Below, in pieces: positions 26,081 to 35,512 of a stretch of 64,000 bases of DNA. Under the pieces are notes generated by a model, which ran no database searches, was not told the origin of the DNA, and worked only from the letters and a program-made list of their open reading frames with translations. Position numbers and translations under genes: made by a program. Source of the stretch: Abditibacteriaceae bacterium (lineage in GTDB: Bacteria > Armatimonadota > Abditibacteriia > Abditibacteriales > Abditibacteriaceae); NCBI GenBank assembly GCA_019239895.1, contig JAFAZH010000056.1:107228-171227 (forward strand), in the 5' to 3' direction. Positions within the stretch are counted from its first letter, which is position 1. The number at the start of each line of letters is the position of its first letter.

Positions 26081-27085
26081 ATGCACGTTTTATTTATTGG
26101 CGGCACGGGTCTTATTTCTACCGCTATCGCACGGCAGCTTTTGGATGCAGGTCACCAGGTCACATTATTCAATCGTGGTAAGTCCGAAAATCGCTTGCCC
26201 GCAGGCGCGCAAGCCATGCATGGCGACCGCAAAGATTACGCAACCTTTGAGAAAACCTTTGAGGATAAAACCTTTGACGTGGCAGTGGATATGGTGGCCT
26301 TTCATCCCGATGATACCGCCTCGGCCATACGTGCCTTTAAGGGGCGGGTGGGGCAGTTCATTCACTGTTCTACGGTTTGTGTCTATTCCGGGCCGGTGAC
26401 CCAAATTCCAACGACTGAGACTGAAACGTATCATTCCCTTGGCGGCTACGGCAAGAATAAGATTGCCTGCGAGCAGATGCTCTTGCAAGAATGGGAAACC
26501 AACAGGTTTCCCGTAACTATCATGCGGCCTTCGCACTCTTATGGCGAGGGCGGCTCTATTATTCGTTCTTTTGGGCCAGCCGATACGTTTATAGATCGTT
26601 TGCGCAAAGGCAAGCCGATTATTGTCCAGGGCGATGGCAACTCACTGTGGGCAGCATGTCATGTAGATGATGTGGCGCGTGGCTTCATTGGCGTCATGAA
26701 TCCGCAGAAGTGTCTGGGCCAGGCTTATAACATTACTGGGGATGAATGGATGACCTGGAATATGTATCATGAACAGGTGGCCGAAGTAGTCGGCGGCACT
26801 TTCGAGCCGGTCTATATTCCGACTGAAACCCTGCGCCAAGTCGCGCCCAAGATGGCGGGTGGGACTTATGAGATTTTTGAGTGGCCCTCCATCTTCGATA
26901 ACAGCAAGATCAAGCGCGATACCGATTATCAGGGGCAAACCGTTTCCTGGAAAGAAGGCGTGCGGCGCACCGTAGCCTGGATGGAATCAAAAGACAAATT
27001 AGCGAACAGCGACGAGGACGATTATGAAGATCGTTTGATTGCGGCCTGGCGCTCCACGACAGGTGAGTTGCCACATCAGGCGTGA
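26081..27085 (+). CDS. NAD-dependent epimerase/dehydratase (extended SDR)
   Basis: The 334-residue protein starts with a Rossmann nucleotide-binding motif (VLFIGGTGLISTAIAR, residues 3-18) and continues with 'VTLFNRGKSE', the acidic/Arg pair for NAD(P) choice. The active site is atypical for SDRs: 'HCSTVCVYSG' supplies the Ser/Thr and 'GGYGKNKIACEQ' supplies the Y-x-x-x-K pair. 'VTIMRPSHSYG' follows. The later 'WAACHVDDVARGFIG' is usual in extended SDRs. It resembles the CSP41-like/NAD-epimerase group of nucleotide-sugar or polyprenol enzymes, but the substrate is not clear. The ATG follows AAGGA. It precedes the B12-binding regulator gene by 409 bases. Confidence 0.9.
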   Translation: MHVLFIGGTGLISTAIARQLLDAGHQVTLFNRGKSENRLPAGAQAMHGDRKDYATFEKTFEDKTFDVAVDMVAFHPDDTASAIRAFKGRVGQFIHCSTVCVYSGPVTQIPTTETETYHSLGGYGKNKIACEQMLLQEWETNRFPVTIMRPSHSYGEGGSIIRSFGPADTFIDRLRKGKPIIVQGDGNSLWAACHVDDVARGFIGVMNPQKCLGQAYNITGDEWMTWNMYHEQVAEVVGGTFEPVYIPTETLRQVAPKMAGGTYEIFEWPSIFDNSKIKRDTDYQGQTVSWKEGVRRTVAWMESKDKLANSDEDDYEDRLIAAWRSTTGELPHQA

Positions 27086-27494
27086 GTCCTTACTGGCCTT
27101 ACTCCAGCCTTATCCTGACCACAGACATTTGGTATCTGTAGCTAGGCACTCGGCCCCGATTTTTAAAGGAGACGCGTTCGCGCGCTACTGCCTCTCTGTG
27201 AGGGAGAGAATACTAACGGTCTGCTGAAGTGATGTGGCACGCTGGTTGCGCACAAGGTTTAAACACGAGATTTAAAGATGAGAGTTAAAGTTTAGAGATT
27301 AAACGCAGAAGCAGGGGGGTAGCTTGCTGGATGAATTTTATTTCTGCTATGTTGAGCATGAATCTGGTATGCTGATTATACCTCTGAGTAACCAATTTAT
27401 AGTGACACGAGTAGCAACAGATTTATGAGGAGACCCTGTTAATACTAAATTCTTTATTGGCATTTGCTCCCAGGCGGTTGACTAATTTCTCCTA
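27086..27494. other. Intergenic stretch upstream of the B12-type regulator, nothing clear
   Basis: This 409-base gap should contain the promoter of the CarH-like gene, and such regulators often bind their own promoter. No clear operator, coding frame or hairpin was recognised here. Confidence 0.4.
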
Positions 27495-28676
27495 ATGGAC
27501 AACACGCAAAAAGCATCTGACCCAGAATATAAGCACCACGGTTACAATATCAAGGTGGTCGCACGGCGTACTGGCCTTTCACCGCATGTGATTCGCGTGT
27601 GGGAAAGACGCTATCGAGCAGTAGAACCAGCACGCAGTGCGACGGCTCGCCGCCTGTACACAGATGCCGAGATTGAGCGGCTGTTGCTGTTGCGCCAGGC
27701 GACCCAGGCGGGACATAGCATTGGACAGATCGCCAACTTACCGACGCCCCAACTGGCCGAGTTAGTGGCTGACGATAAAGCGGCTGGTGCCTTACTGGAA
27801 AGTCAAAAGCAGGCTGATTGGCCCAGAGTTAGCGCCGAGCTGGCAGCATCGGATAGGGCAGCGCCAGTGTCATGCACGGCGGCGGAATACATCGAGAAAT
27901 GCGCTGAAGCGGTGGAGAAGTTGGATACTGGCACCTTGGAATCGCTCTTAGCGCACGCTTCTGTAACGCTTGGTTCGGTTGCCATGATGGAACAAGTGGC
28001 CGTGCCATTGCTCAAGCGCATTGGCGACTGCTGGCGGCAGGGCGTCTTGCGCATTTCCCATGAACATCTCGCTACGGCCATTATTCGCACTTTTCTGGGC
28101 ACCTTACACGGAGGCGATCCGGGTGCGGCGGCTCCCGTGCTGCTGGTGACAACCCCCGCTGGCCAGTTGCATGAAATCGGGGCGCTAATGGCTGCTACAA
28201 CGGCGGCTGCCGAAGGTTGGAAAGTCACTTATCTTGGCCCCAATCTGCCTGTTGAAGAGATTGCCGCTGCGACCCTGCACACCGGGGCGCGCGCGGTTGC
28301 CCTGAGCATTGTCTATCCGTCCGATGACATACGCTTACATGATGAATTGAAAAAACTGCGCGCTTATGTGCCCAACGAAGTTCTCATTCTAGCCGGGGGC
28401 CGCGCCGCCGAAGCCTATGACCAAGTCCTGGCAGCCATTGGTGCCGTGCGTTTAGATGATATGCTTAGTTTTCGCAGTTTTCTGGAAACAGTGCGCAAAA
28501 GCCCGCCCGCGCCCAGTTCGTCAAATGCCTCTGCCACCGATGTTTTAACCTCAACTGAAGCGGCATCCCTTACCCAGACTCAAACAAGTTGTAAAAGCCC
28601 TAAGGCCAAAAAATCACCGACTCCCATTAAAGTCGCTGCGCCTCAGAAATCAAAAGCTCAATCCCAGTCAAATTAG
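27495..28676 (+). CDS. MerR-family regulator with cobalamin-binding domain (CarH/LitR-type photoreceptor)
   Basis: The 393-residue protein has an N-terminal MerR-type winged helix (about 16-85, 'YNIKVVARRTGLSPHVIRVW'), a four-helix B12-cap domain (about 130-205) and a B12-binding Rossmann domain (about 212-330), then a Ser/Lys-rich tail. The cap has the Wx9EH motif of light-sensing CarH proteins: Trp180 and Glu190-His191. The cobalt-coordinating His226 is kept in GQLHEIG, but the acidic residue normally two positions before it is Gln224. It is therefore a probable adenosylcobalamin-dependent, light-responsive repressor. In other bacteria relatives control carotenoid synthesis or photolyase genes. 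No carotenoid gene is in view; the SDR upstream is the nearest candidate. Confidence 0.9.
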   Translation: MDNTQKASDPEYKHHGYNIKVVARRTGLSPHVIRVWERRYRAVEPARSATARRLYTDAEIERLLLLRQATQAGHSIGQIANLPTPQLAELVADDKAAGALLESQKQADWPRVSAELAASDRAAPVSCTAAEYIEKCAEAVEKLDTGTLESLLAHASVTLGSVAMMEQVAVPLLKRIGDCWRQGVLRISHEHLATAIIRTFLGTLHGGDPGAAAPVLLVTTPAGQLHEIGALMAATTAAAEGWKVTYLGPNLPVEEIAAATLHTGARAVALSIVYPSDDIRLHDELKKLRAYVPNEVLILAGGRAAEAYDQVLAAIGAVRLDDMLSFRSFLETVRKSPPAPSSSNASATDVLTSTEAASLTQTQTSCKSPKAKKSPTPIKVAAPQKSKAQSQSN

Positions 28677-28855
28677 GGGCTAACTTATACCTTATAGTTT
28701 CAAATCTTTCTTTGCCAAGTGGCTGGTTCATGCCAAGACCAGGAGTAACCTGGAACATGACCAGGCACTTTCGCTATCCTAAGAATACCCATCGAACTCA
28801 TCTGTGGTTAGCGGCACCTAAAGATGCTTGCTTTATCATCTCTCCCGGAGTGGCT

Positions 28856-31177
28856 ATGAAATTATCGCAAAATTTGCGGTGCGCAGCGATTGCTGTCCTC
28901 TGTTATGCCGTGTCTTTGATGTGGCTGCATCCGGCTCAAGCGCAGGATAAGAAAATTGTCTGGGATGGTGATACGGTAGCCGGAGGCAAGGGTTGGCTCA
29001 ATCCAGAAAAACCAGCGAACTCTTTTAGCCCTCAAACGGGCGAAGCTCATAACGGTAAAGTGGCGTTGGGGTTTCATGCCGAGGGAAGTGGGTTCATTGG
29101 TAGCGGATGGAACTGGTTCGGTTGGTTTCCGGCAGATGCGGGAACCGATGTTACACCTTACCACAATCTCTCCTTTTGGGTAAAAATTAATGGCCAGTCC
29201 AAACCGCAGACAGTTACCGTCCAGCTTGTTTCAGTAGGCGATAACACTAAGCCCACTAAAGCGGCAGACCTGACTGCTTACAACCAAAATGTCATGGATG
29301 GTGGCTGGCAGGAAGTCATAATACCACTCAAGGACATATACGAGCAGGACTCTAATTTCAATGCCACTAAAGTATGGATGCTTAATGTAAGCACCTGGTC
29401 GCCGGACCCGCGCAACTTCAGCATTTACCTTGATGAAATAGCCTTTGATAATCGCCCGGTGCGCTCGCACAATGAAGTGGCAGCCATGCCTGTAACGCGT
29501 CAGCCTGCGCCCTTGGGTAATGAGGTGGCGAACGTCACGGCTCAGGTGGATACGGCTGCGCCGGGAACTCCCATCAGCCCTTACATCTATGGCGCGGCGA
29601 TGGGCGACCGCAGAGCAGCCCAGGAGATGGGACTGACCATTTTACGCGCCGGAGGTAATGAGGCGACTCCCGTCAATTGGAAGCTGGGGTTTGGCGCTAA
29701 GGGGGCTGATTGGTTCTTTGCCAATGACGGAACAGCCACCCCACCTGAAAAGAACTGGTTGGTAACATTTCATGGCGAGAACAAGAAAGTGGGATTGGAA
29801 ACTTATCTGACGATGCCGATGATGGGGCGGGTAGCCAAAGATGGCACTTCAGTAGCGTTTGATATTCGCAAGTATCCTGACCAGGAAGATTGGGCAGGTA
29901 AGAGCCAACCTGGTGACCCCCACTGGTTTGCCGGTAATGGGCGGCAGTATGTCAAAGGCGCAGATGGCCAGCCGCTCAAAGACAAAGATGGCAAGCCAGT
30001 GTTAAAAGACATTGAGCCGCATCCTGATGATACATCTGTTCTCATGTCGCCTGCCGAGCAAACGCAGATGCTGGAGTTTATGATTAAGAAGATGGGCTAT
30101 GGCACGGCAGGGCAGGGCGGAGTGAAGTATATCGCCCTAGATAATGAGCCAGGCATCTGGCACGCTACCCACCGGGGAATGCATCCGCAGGGCACCTCTT
30201 ATGATGAAATGTGGGAGCGCACGCGGACTTATGCGGGTCTGCTCAAGAAAATTGACCCTGGCGTTAAAATCGCTGGCCCGACAGCGTGGGGCTGGACGGA
30301 GTATTTCCATTCCGGCTTAGATGCTCAGCTTATCGGTCAGGGCAAGGGCAAATGGGATAATCCCCCGGATGGTGCGGCGCATGGTAATATGCTTTTTACC
30401 CCCTGGTGGCTCAGGCAACTGAATCAATATGAGAAACAAACCGGGCAAAGCCTGGTAGATATTCTGGATTTTCATTTTTACCCGCAAACTGGCATCTTTA
30501 ATGGCGGCCAACCCAATGACCCTAAGACGATGGAGGGACGAGTGCAGGAAACCCGCGTTTTATGGGACCCGGCCTGGACTGAACCAAGCTGGATGGCCAA
30601 TGATGCCGAAGGCAAGAAGCGCGGCGCACACCTTCAGATTATTCACCTGATGAAGCAGTGGATTGCGGAAAATAACCCCGGTATGGGCACAGCATTAGGC
30701 GAATATAACTTTGGTGGCGAAGGCGATATATCCGGTGGCGTCGCTCAGGCCGAGCTATTAGGCATCTTTGCCCGCGAGGGTTTAGACCACGCCTATTACT
30801 GGTTCTTCCCGGCCCCCAATACCTCTCCCTATTTTGCCTTTAAGATGTTTCGCAACCCGGATGGACAACATACGGTTTTTGGCGATCACTATTTGCCGAG
30901 CACGGTAAGTGCGCCAGATGATGTGTCGGTTCATGCTGCCAGAGACAGCAAAAGCGGGCGGTTGACCTTTGTATTAGTCAATAAACGAGCTTCCAAAGCT
31001 GCGCGAGTGACCTTAAAGTTCAACACGCCAGTTGCTGCCCAGGATATTATTCCTTACGAGTACAGCAACGCCGACCGTTTTACCATTGGGCAGTTACCCT
31101 CGCAGCACGTTGTCGGTAATAGCTTAGATGTAAACCTGCCACCCTTATCCGTACTGCGCTTTGATTTAAAACCTTAA
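28856..31177 (+). CDS. Secreted GH44-family glycoside hydrolase with N-terminal carbohydrate-binding-like domain
   Basis: The ATG at 28856 (after CCGGAG) begins a signal peptide ending PAQAQ; upstream in-frame codons look non-coding. The 773-residue protein has an N-terminal beta-sandwich (about 36-205, ending 'FSIYLDEIAFDN', resembling CBM11-like modules), a GH44 TIM barrel (about 225-680) and a C-terminal beta domain. Acid/base Glu about 430 lies in LDNEPGIW, and nucleophile Glu about 616 lies in LGEYNFGG. GH44 enzymes are endo-acting beta-glucanases or xyloglucanases. Surrounding genes encode other secreted glycan enzymes, supporting plant polysaccharide use. Confidence 0.9.
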   Translation: MKLSQNLRCAAIAVLCYAVSLMWLHPAQAQDKKIVWDGDTVAGGKGWLNPEKPANSFSPQTGEAHNGKVALGFHAEGSGFIGSGWNWFGWFPADAGTDVTPYHNLSFWVKINGQSKPQTVTVQLVSVGDNTKPTKAADLTAYNQNVMDGGWQEVIIPLKDIYEQDSNFNATKVWMLNVSTWSPDPRNFSIYLDEIAFDNRPVRSHNEVAAMPVTRQPAPLGNEVANVTAQVDTAAPGTPISPYIYGAAMGDRRAAQEMGLTILRAGGNEATPVNWKLGFGAKGADWFFANDGTATPPEKNWLVTFHGENKKVGLETYLTMPMMGRVAKDGTSVAFDIRKYPDQEDWAGKSQPGDPHWFAGNGRQYVKGADGQPLKDKDGKPVLKDIEPHPDDTSVLMSPAEQTQMLEFMIKKMGYGTAGQGGVKYIALDNEPGIWHATHRGMHPQGTSYDEMWERTRTYAGLLKKIDPGVKIAGPTAWGWTEYFHSGLDAQLIGQGKGKWDNPPDGAAHGNMLFTPWWLRQLNQYEKQTGQSLVDILDFHFYPQTGIFNGGQPNDPKTMEGRVQETRVLWDPAWTEPSWMANDAEGKKRGAHLQIIHLMKQWIAENNPGMGTALGEYNFGGEGDISGGVAQAELLGIFAREGLDHAYYWFFPAPNTSPYFAFKMFRNPDGQHTVFGDHYLPSTVSAPDDVSVHAARDSKSGRLTFVLVNKRASKAARVTLKFNTPVAAQDIIPYEYSNADRFTIGQLPSQHVVGNSLDVNLPPLSVLRFDLKP

Positions 31178-31181
31178 GATT

Positions 31182-31442
31182 TAACCGCCAAGGACGCCAA
31201 GAGCGCCAAGATGAGGGGGAGAAGGGGAGCAAGTTAAAGTCAGAAGAGCAGTAGAGTTTGTCATTCTGAGCGCAGCGAAGAATCTAATTTGAGTGCGGAT
31301 AAAGTTCGAGTGGAACAAGTCCTCTATAGCTCCGCAGAGTAGATGTTTCGCTGCGCTCAACATGACACTACTCTTACATTACCGTCTCCCTTTCTCCCCC
31401 TTCTCCTCTTCCCCTTGGCGCTCTTGGCGTCCTTGGCGGTTA
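31182..31442. repeat. Nested palindromic element between GH44 and beta-helix genes
   Basis: The outer arms (31182-31210 and 31414-31442, core AACCGCCAAGGACGCC) are perfect 29-bp inverted repeats, extended inward by purine/pyrimidine-rich stretches. Inside sits a copy of the TCATTCTGAG palindrome (31259-31286 with 31340-31367, about 4 mismatches). It fills almost all of the 325-base gap between the two genes. Confidence 0.85.
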
Positions 31443-31502
31443 GAATTTGGTGGCCTTTTCTAACCCAGACCGTGAGACAGTCGTTGAAGAAGCTTAATCC
31501 TC

Positions 31503-33455
31503 ATGAATAATAACTCGCGCTTTAGCTCTAGCAGGTTTATTACAACTGTAGTCTTTGGCACGTTGAGTGTTTTGATATTAACCTCCATGCTCGCTATCGC
31601 TGCGGCTGGAACCTCAAGTCCGGTAGCAAGTGCAAAATACGCGCGCCCCCACCATCCTCGCTTAGCCTTGGGTCAAGCTTTGCGCGGGGCAGAGAATATT
31701 GTTTTTCCCACCGATGCGGGGATAATTGATGTCACTCAAGCTCCCTACCATGCCAAAGGTGACGACGTGACGGATGATACGGCTGCTATTCAGCAAGCAC
31801 TCAGTGACCATCCCAACGAAGGCGCGATTATTTATCTGCCCAATGGTCTTTATCTCGTTTCCGATACGCTTAAGTGGCCACATGGCACGCGCGGCGGAGC
31901 CGAAGAGAAGCGCACGATCTTGCAGGGGCAAAGCCAGCGCGGGACGGTGCTGAAATTGAAAGATAATTGCCCCGGTTTCACTGATCCGCAGCATCCCAAA
32001 TCTCCCATCTGGACAGGCCATGCTCCAGCCCAACGCTTTGGCAATGAAATCCATAATTTAACGGTAGATACAGGTGTGGACAATCCAGGAGTGTGCGGCA
32101 TTCAATTTATGGCCAACAACCAGGGCATTATGAGTGATGTTAGCATTGTTTCGGGCGATGGCCAGGGCGTGGCTGGACTGGATTTAGCCTACACCGATGA
32201 AAATGGCCCCCTGCTGATTAAGAATGTGCGGGTGCAGGGTTTTGATATTGGTATTCATACGGCTACTTCGGTGGACAGTGAGACGATGGAGCACGTTGTG
32301 GTCGAGAACCAAAATCAATATGGTTTTCGCAATGATGGGCAATCAGTGAGCATCCGTGACCTGCAAAGTATCAACACCGTGCCTGCTGTTTATAACCATG
32401 CCGGATTACTTGCGTTAATTGATTGTACCTGCCGGGGCGGGGCAGACACGCGGCTGACGGCAGCAGTGATTAACGAAGGTGCCATGTTAGCGCGTAACTT
32501 GCGCACCTCTGGTTATGGACAGGCCATTGAAAACAGAACCAATAAACAACAAGGTGTAGGCGGGCCGAGGGTGCGGGAGTTTATCTCCCAGCCCGTTATC
32601 AGTCTCTTTCCATCCTCACCCACAAGTCTCAACCTCCCCATTCGTGAAACTCCTACCGTGCCGTGGGATGCCTTAAACCAGTGGGTCTCGCCCACGCGCT
32701 TTGGTGCAGTGGCGAACGATAACCAAGATGATACTGCCGCCATTCAACAGGCGATAGATTCAGGAGCGACCACCGTCTATTTACCGCGTGGCAACTACCG
32801 GGTCAAAGACACCATTCTCATTCGCAATAGGGTGCGGCGTATCGTCGGCTGCAAGGCTTATATTGACGTGCCGCAGATGGACAAGCCCGCTTTCAAAGTC
32901 GTAGATGGCACGGCCCCGGTGGTGGTCTTTGAAAACATTGATAGCGGCTACACGAAAACTCCAACGCTCGAAAACGCCAGTTCTCGCACGCTGGTGCTCC
33001 AGCACTGCATCAACGTCTGTGGCAACATGACTGGTAAGGGTGATGTCTTCCTGGAAGATGTTTGCTCAAACCCATTTACCAATTGGCACTTTGGTCATCA
33101 AAACATCTGGGCGCGGCAATTCAATGTGGAGAATGAAGGCACCCATGTGGTGAATGATGGTGGCACGTTATGGGTATTAGGTTTGAAAACCGAGCGCGGC
33201 GGTACCCTCATCGAGACCAAGGGTGGTGCTAAAACCGAAGTATTGGGTGGCCTCTGTTATACCACAACCGCTGGTAAGCTTGCTCCTATGCTTATAACGC
33301 AGGATTCTGCTGCCTCGATTACCCTCGCTGAAGTGTGTTACAATGGCGACCCTTATACCACGATCCTTCGTGAAACACGCCAGGGTGAAACCAGGACTTT
33401 GAGCCATGCTGCTCCAGCTTATAAAGGCAGGTTAGTCTTGTACTCTGCGCACTAA
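31503..33455 (+). CDS. Secreted right-handed beta-helix protein (pectate lyase 3 / GH28-like), two domains
   Basis: The 650-residue protein has a signal peptide (residues about 1-35, TSMLAIAAAG) and two tandem units that each open with the Pectate_lyase_3 signature. The first is 'DDVTDDTAAIQQALSDHP...IIYLPNGLYLVSDTL' (about 85-125) and the second is 'NDNQDDTAAIQQAIDSGATT...YLPRGNYRV' (about 405-440). Asp-Thr-Ala-Ala-Ile-Gln is typical of GH28/GH55-like and phage tailspike beta-helices. The exact activity is not determined: polygalacturonase, glucanase or lyase are all possible, or a non-catalytic adhesive helix. It lies downstream of the GH44 gene. Confidence 0.88.
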   Translation: MNNNSRFSSSRFITTVVFGTLSVLILTSMLAIAAAGTSSPVASAKYARPHHPRLALGQALRGAENIVFPTDAGIIDVTQAPYHAKGDDVTDDTAAIQQALSDHPNEGAIIYLPNGLYLVSDTLKWPHGTRGGAEEKRTILQGQSQRGTVLKLKDNCPGFTDPQHPKSPIWTGHAPAQRFGNEIHNLTVDTGVDNPGVCGIQFMANNQGIMSDVSIVSGDGQGVAGLDLAYTDENGPLLIKNVRVQGFDIGIHTATSVDSETMEHVVVENQNQYGFRNDGQSVSIRDLQSINTVPAVYNHAGLLALIDCTCRGGADTRLTAAVINEGAMLARNLRTSGYGQAIENRTNKQQGVGGPRVREFISQPVISLFPSSPTSLNLPIRETPTVPWDALNQWVSPTRFGAVANDNQDDTAAIQQAIDSGATTVYLPRGNYRVKDTILIRNRVRRIVGCKAYIDVPQMDKPAFKVVDGTAPVVVFENIDSGYTKTPTLENASSRTLVLQHCINVCGNMTGKGDVFLEDVCSNPFTNWHFGHQNIWARQFNVENEGTHVVNDGGTLWVLGLKTERGGTLIETKGGAKTEVLGGLCYTTTAGKLAPMLITQDSAASITLAEVCYNGDPYTTILRETRQGETRTLSHAAPAYKGRLVLYSAH

Positions 33456-33770
33456 TTCATGTCAAGGACTTTAATAACGGCATTCGCGCCTTAATCTTGT
33501 ATTCTGCAACTTCATAGATTAAGCATTGTCAGACAGAATACCTTTGCTATGATTGGGCAGTAAAACGTGATGCACCTGTGCGGCATTTACTCGCGCCAGG
33601 TGCATTGTTATCGTAGGGGCCAGAAGTACAAGACTTAAACATTTAAGTTCTTAAACCGGTTTGCCATATGCTCAAGGCAGCCAGAGAGATTAACCTGTTG
33701 CGATTCGGGTAATACTGAATACAAGATAGTAAGACCGGGTCTTTAATTTATTGGAGGCATAGCACGCATA
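33456..33770. other. Intergenic stretch with a stem-loop
   Basis: An imperfect hairpin with arms around TGCACCT (about 33573) and AGGTGCA (about 33598) may end the beta-helix transcript, although it has no strong T-run. The rest should include the promoter of the exbB-like operon; no clear boxes were seen. A GGAGG lies 14 bases before the exbB start. Confidence 0.4.
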
Positions 33771-34481
33771 ATGTTCGCGGAAGGCATTAATTTTCTACTT
33801 AAGGGCGGCTGGATCATGTGGCCGCTTTTCGCTCTGGCTATTATTTCAGTCGCTGTCATGATCGAACGTTTTATTGCATTGCGACGGGCAGCAGGCGATA
33901 ACGAGGAATTTCTGGAAGAGATTAGGCGCTTGCTGACACAGGGCAAGGTGAATGATGCTTTAGCTTTGTGCGAAAGAACCTCTGGCCCGGTGGCTTCCTT
34001 GATTGCCAGCGGCATTCGCAACCGGCACCTCGATAATGCCTCTATCGAACGGGCAATGGAAGAGTTGGCCATGCGGGAAACTCCGATTCTCTATAAACGA
34101 TTAGGTGTCCTTGACACCGTTATTACAATGGCTCCCCTCATGGGTCTCTTAGGCACCATCACGGGTATGATTAAATCGTTCCATGTGGTCGGTAATTCCA
34201 TGAGTAATCCATCGGCTATTACGGGTGGCGTGGGTGAAGCCCTGATTGCTACCGCGACGGGTTTAACCATTGCGATTGTCACTTTGCCGGGTTACAACTA
34301 CCTGACCGAACGAGTAAAAGAGATCATTGCCGAAATGGAAGTGCGGGCGACCCAGTTGCTCAACATTCTGGCGAATCTACGGGCGGCGGAAGCAAATCCT
34401 AATGGCGTTAGTCCGACTGAGATGGACATCCCGAAACTGAATCGCGCTGAGGGCAAGCGAGTGGAGGAGCGGGCCGCATGA
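33771..34481 (+). CDS. exbB: MotA/TolQ/ExbB family proton channel subunit
   Basis: The 236-residue protein has three membrane helices in ExbB order: one near the N-terminus (about 14-34, WIMWPLFALAIISVAVM), then a cytoplasmic loop, then two near 118-140 (APLMGLLGTITGMI) and 155-180 (GEALIATATGLTIAIVTLPGY). The 'MGLLGT.TGM' and 'AL.ATA.GL..AI' motifs are hallmarks of the family. It forms the ion channel of a proton-driven motor at the inner membrane. It overlaps the next gene (ExbD) by four bases (ATGA) and starts the ExbB-ExbD-ExbD-TonB-like operon. It could equally be called TolQ; no Tol-Pal partners are in view. Confidence 0.93.
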   Translation: MFAEGINFLLKGGWIMWPLFALAIISVAVMIERFIALRRAAGDNEEFLEEIRRLLTQGKVNDALALCERTSGPVASLIASGIRNRHLDNASIERAMEELAMRETPILYKRLGVLDTVITMAPLMGLLGTITGMIKSFHVVGNSMSNPSAITGGVGEALIATATGLTIAIVTLPGYNYLTERVKEIIAEMEVRATQLLNILANLRAAEANPNGVSPTEMDIPKLNRAEGKRVEERAA

Positions 34482-34918
34482 GAGTGCCGCGCACGGAGAT
34501 GAAGAAGGCGCGCATCGAGATCATACCGATGATTGATGCCATCTTCTTCTTGCTGGTCTTCTTCATGATGACCAGCCTTTCGATGGTGCGCCTGTCCTCT
34601 CATAAGGTGAATCTGCCGGAAAGCTGCACCGCAGGCACCAAGCCGGAAGAAAAGTCAAAACTCGTCGTGAGCATCTCCAAAGATAACAAAGTCTATGTAG
34701 ATGAAAACCAGGTCAAAGAGGCGGAACTGCTGCCGATGGTAGCCGAAAGAGTTAAAGCCAATCCTGCGATTACCGTCATTATTAATTGTGACAAGCAACA
34801 GCACCTGGCCGAGTTTGTGCGCGTTTTTGATATTGTCAAGCAGGCCAATGCAGGCACCGTGATGATTGCCACCACACCCAAGGATATAGGTTCGCCCGTC
34901 GCAGAACCGAGCAGCTAA
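34478..34918 (+). CDS. exbD: ExbD/TolR family protein, first copy
   Basis: The 146-residue protein has a short basic N-terminus, a single helix with the conserved channel Asp (IIPMIDAIFFLLVFFMM) and a periplasmic beta domain ending 'ITVIINCDKQQHLAEFVRV'. It overlaps the exbB-like stop by four bases, which indicates translational coupling. The segment encoding the transmembrane helix shares 53 consecutive identical bases with the second exbD copy downstream, while the rest of the two genes is diverged. Confidence 0.92.
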   Translation: MRVPRTEMKKARIEIIPMIDAIFFLLVFFMMTSLSMVRLSSHKVNLPESCTAGTKPEEKSKLVVSISKDNKVYVDENQVKEAELLPMVAERVKANPAITVIINCDKQQHLAEFVRVFDIVKQANAGTVMIATTPKDIGSPVAEPSS

Positions 34919-34978
34919 AATGGGGTTGTAGCGATACCGTAAAGGTCTTCAATTTAGCACCTGTTCCCTTATTGTTCT

Positions 34979-35512
34979 ATGCGAATTCAGCGTCCCCCCA
35001 CCAAGAAAGCACGCATCGAGATCATACCGATGATTGATGCCATCTTCTTCTTGCTGGTCTTCTTTATGTATAGCTCGCTTTCGATGGTGAAGATGAAAGC
35101 CGTTAATGTGGCCCTGCCAACTAATCGTGCTCCCAAAACGAAAGGCGCAGGAGGCAAAGGTGGAGCGACTAAAGCGGCAGCGCCCGCGAAGATGGTGGTG
35201 ACCCTCACCACCGGGGGCGATTATTACATTAACAAGCAGAAGGTCGCGGCGGCTAACTTATCCAATGCCCTGGCGCAAGATATAGCGGCCAATCCGGGAG
35301 CCGTGGTCATCGTTAATCCGTCTAAGAGCCAAACGACCCAGGCATTGATTGATACCATTGATTCCATTCGCCGCGTGCCGACGCGCAATGGTGAACCTTT
35401 ACAAGTTTTGATTGCCACTGAACCGGTAGACGCCAACGGTATGGCGTTAAAAACGGCTACCTCAACTGCTACAAATGCTGCATCCTCAAAGGCCACTGCC
35501 AATGTTCCGTGA
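34979..35512 (+). CDS. exbD: ExbD/TolR family protein, second copy
   Basis: The 177-residue paralogue carries the same conserved helix (IIPMIDAIFFLLVFFMY). Its periplasmic part is different, with a Gly/Ala/Lys-rich insert at about 41-65 and an Ala/Ser/Thr-rich tail. Two ExbD subunits beside one ExbB are common in systems that drive specialised TonB or gliding/outer-membrane machinery. Its last 11 bases overlap the start of the TonB-like gene (ATG 35502), so the two are likely coupled. Confidence 0.92.
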   Translation: MRIQRPPTKKARIEIIPMIDAIFFLLVFFMYSSLSMVKMKAVNVALPTNRAPKTKGAGGKGGATKAAAPAKMVVTLTTGGDYYINKQKVAAANLSNALAQDIAANPGAVVIVNPSKSQTTQALIDTIDSIRRVPTRNGEPLQVLIATEPVDANGMALKTATSTATNAASSKATANVP

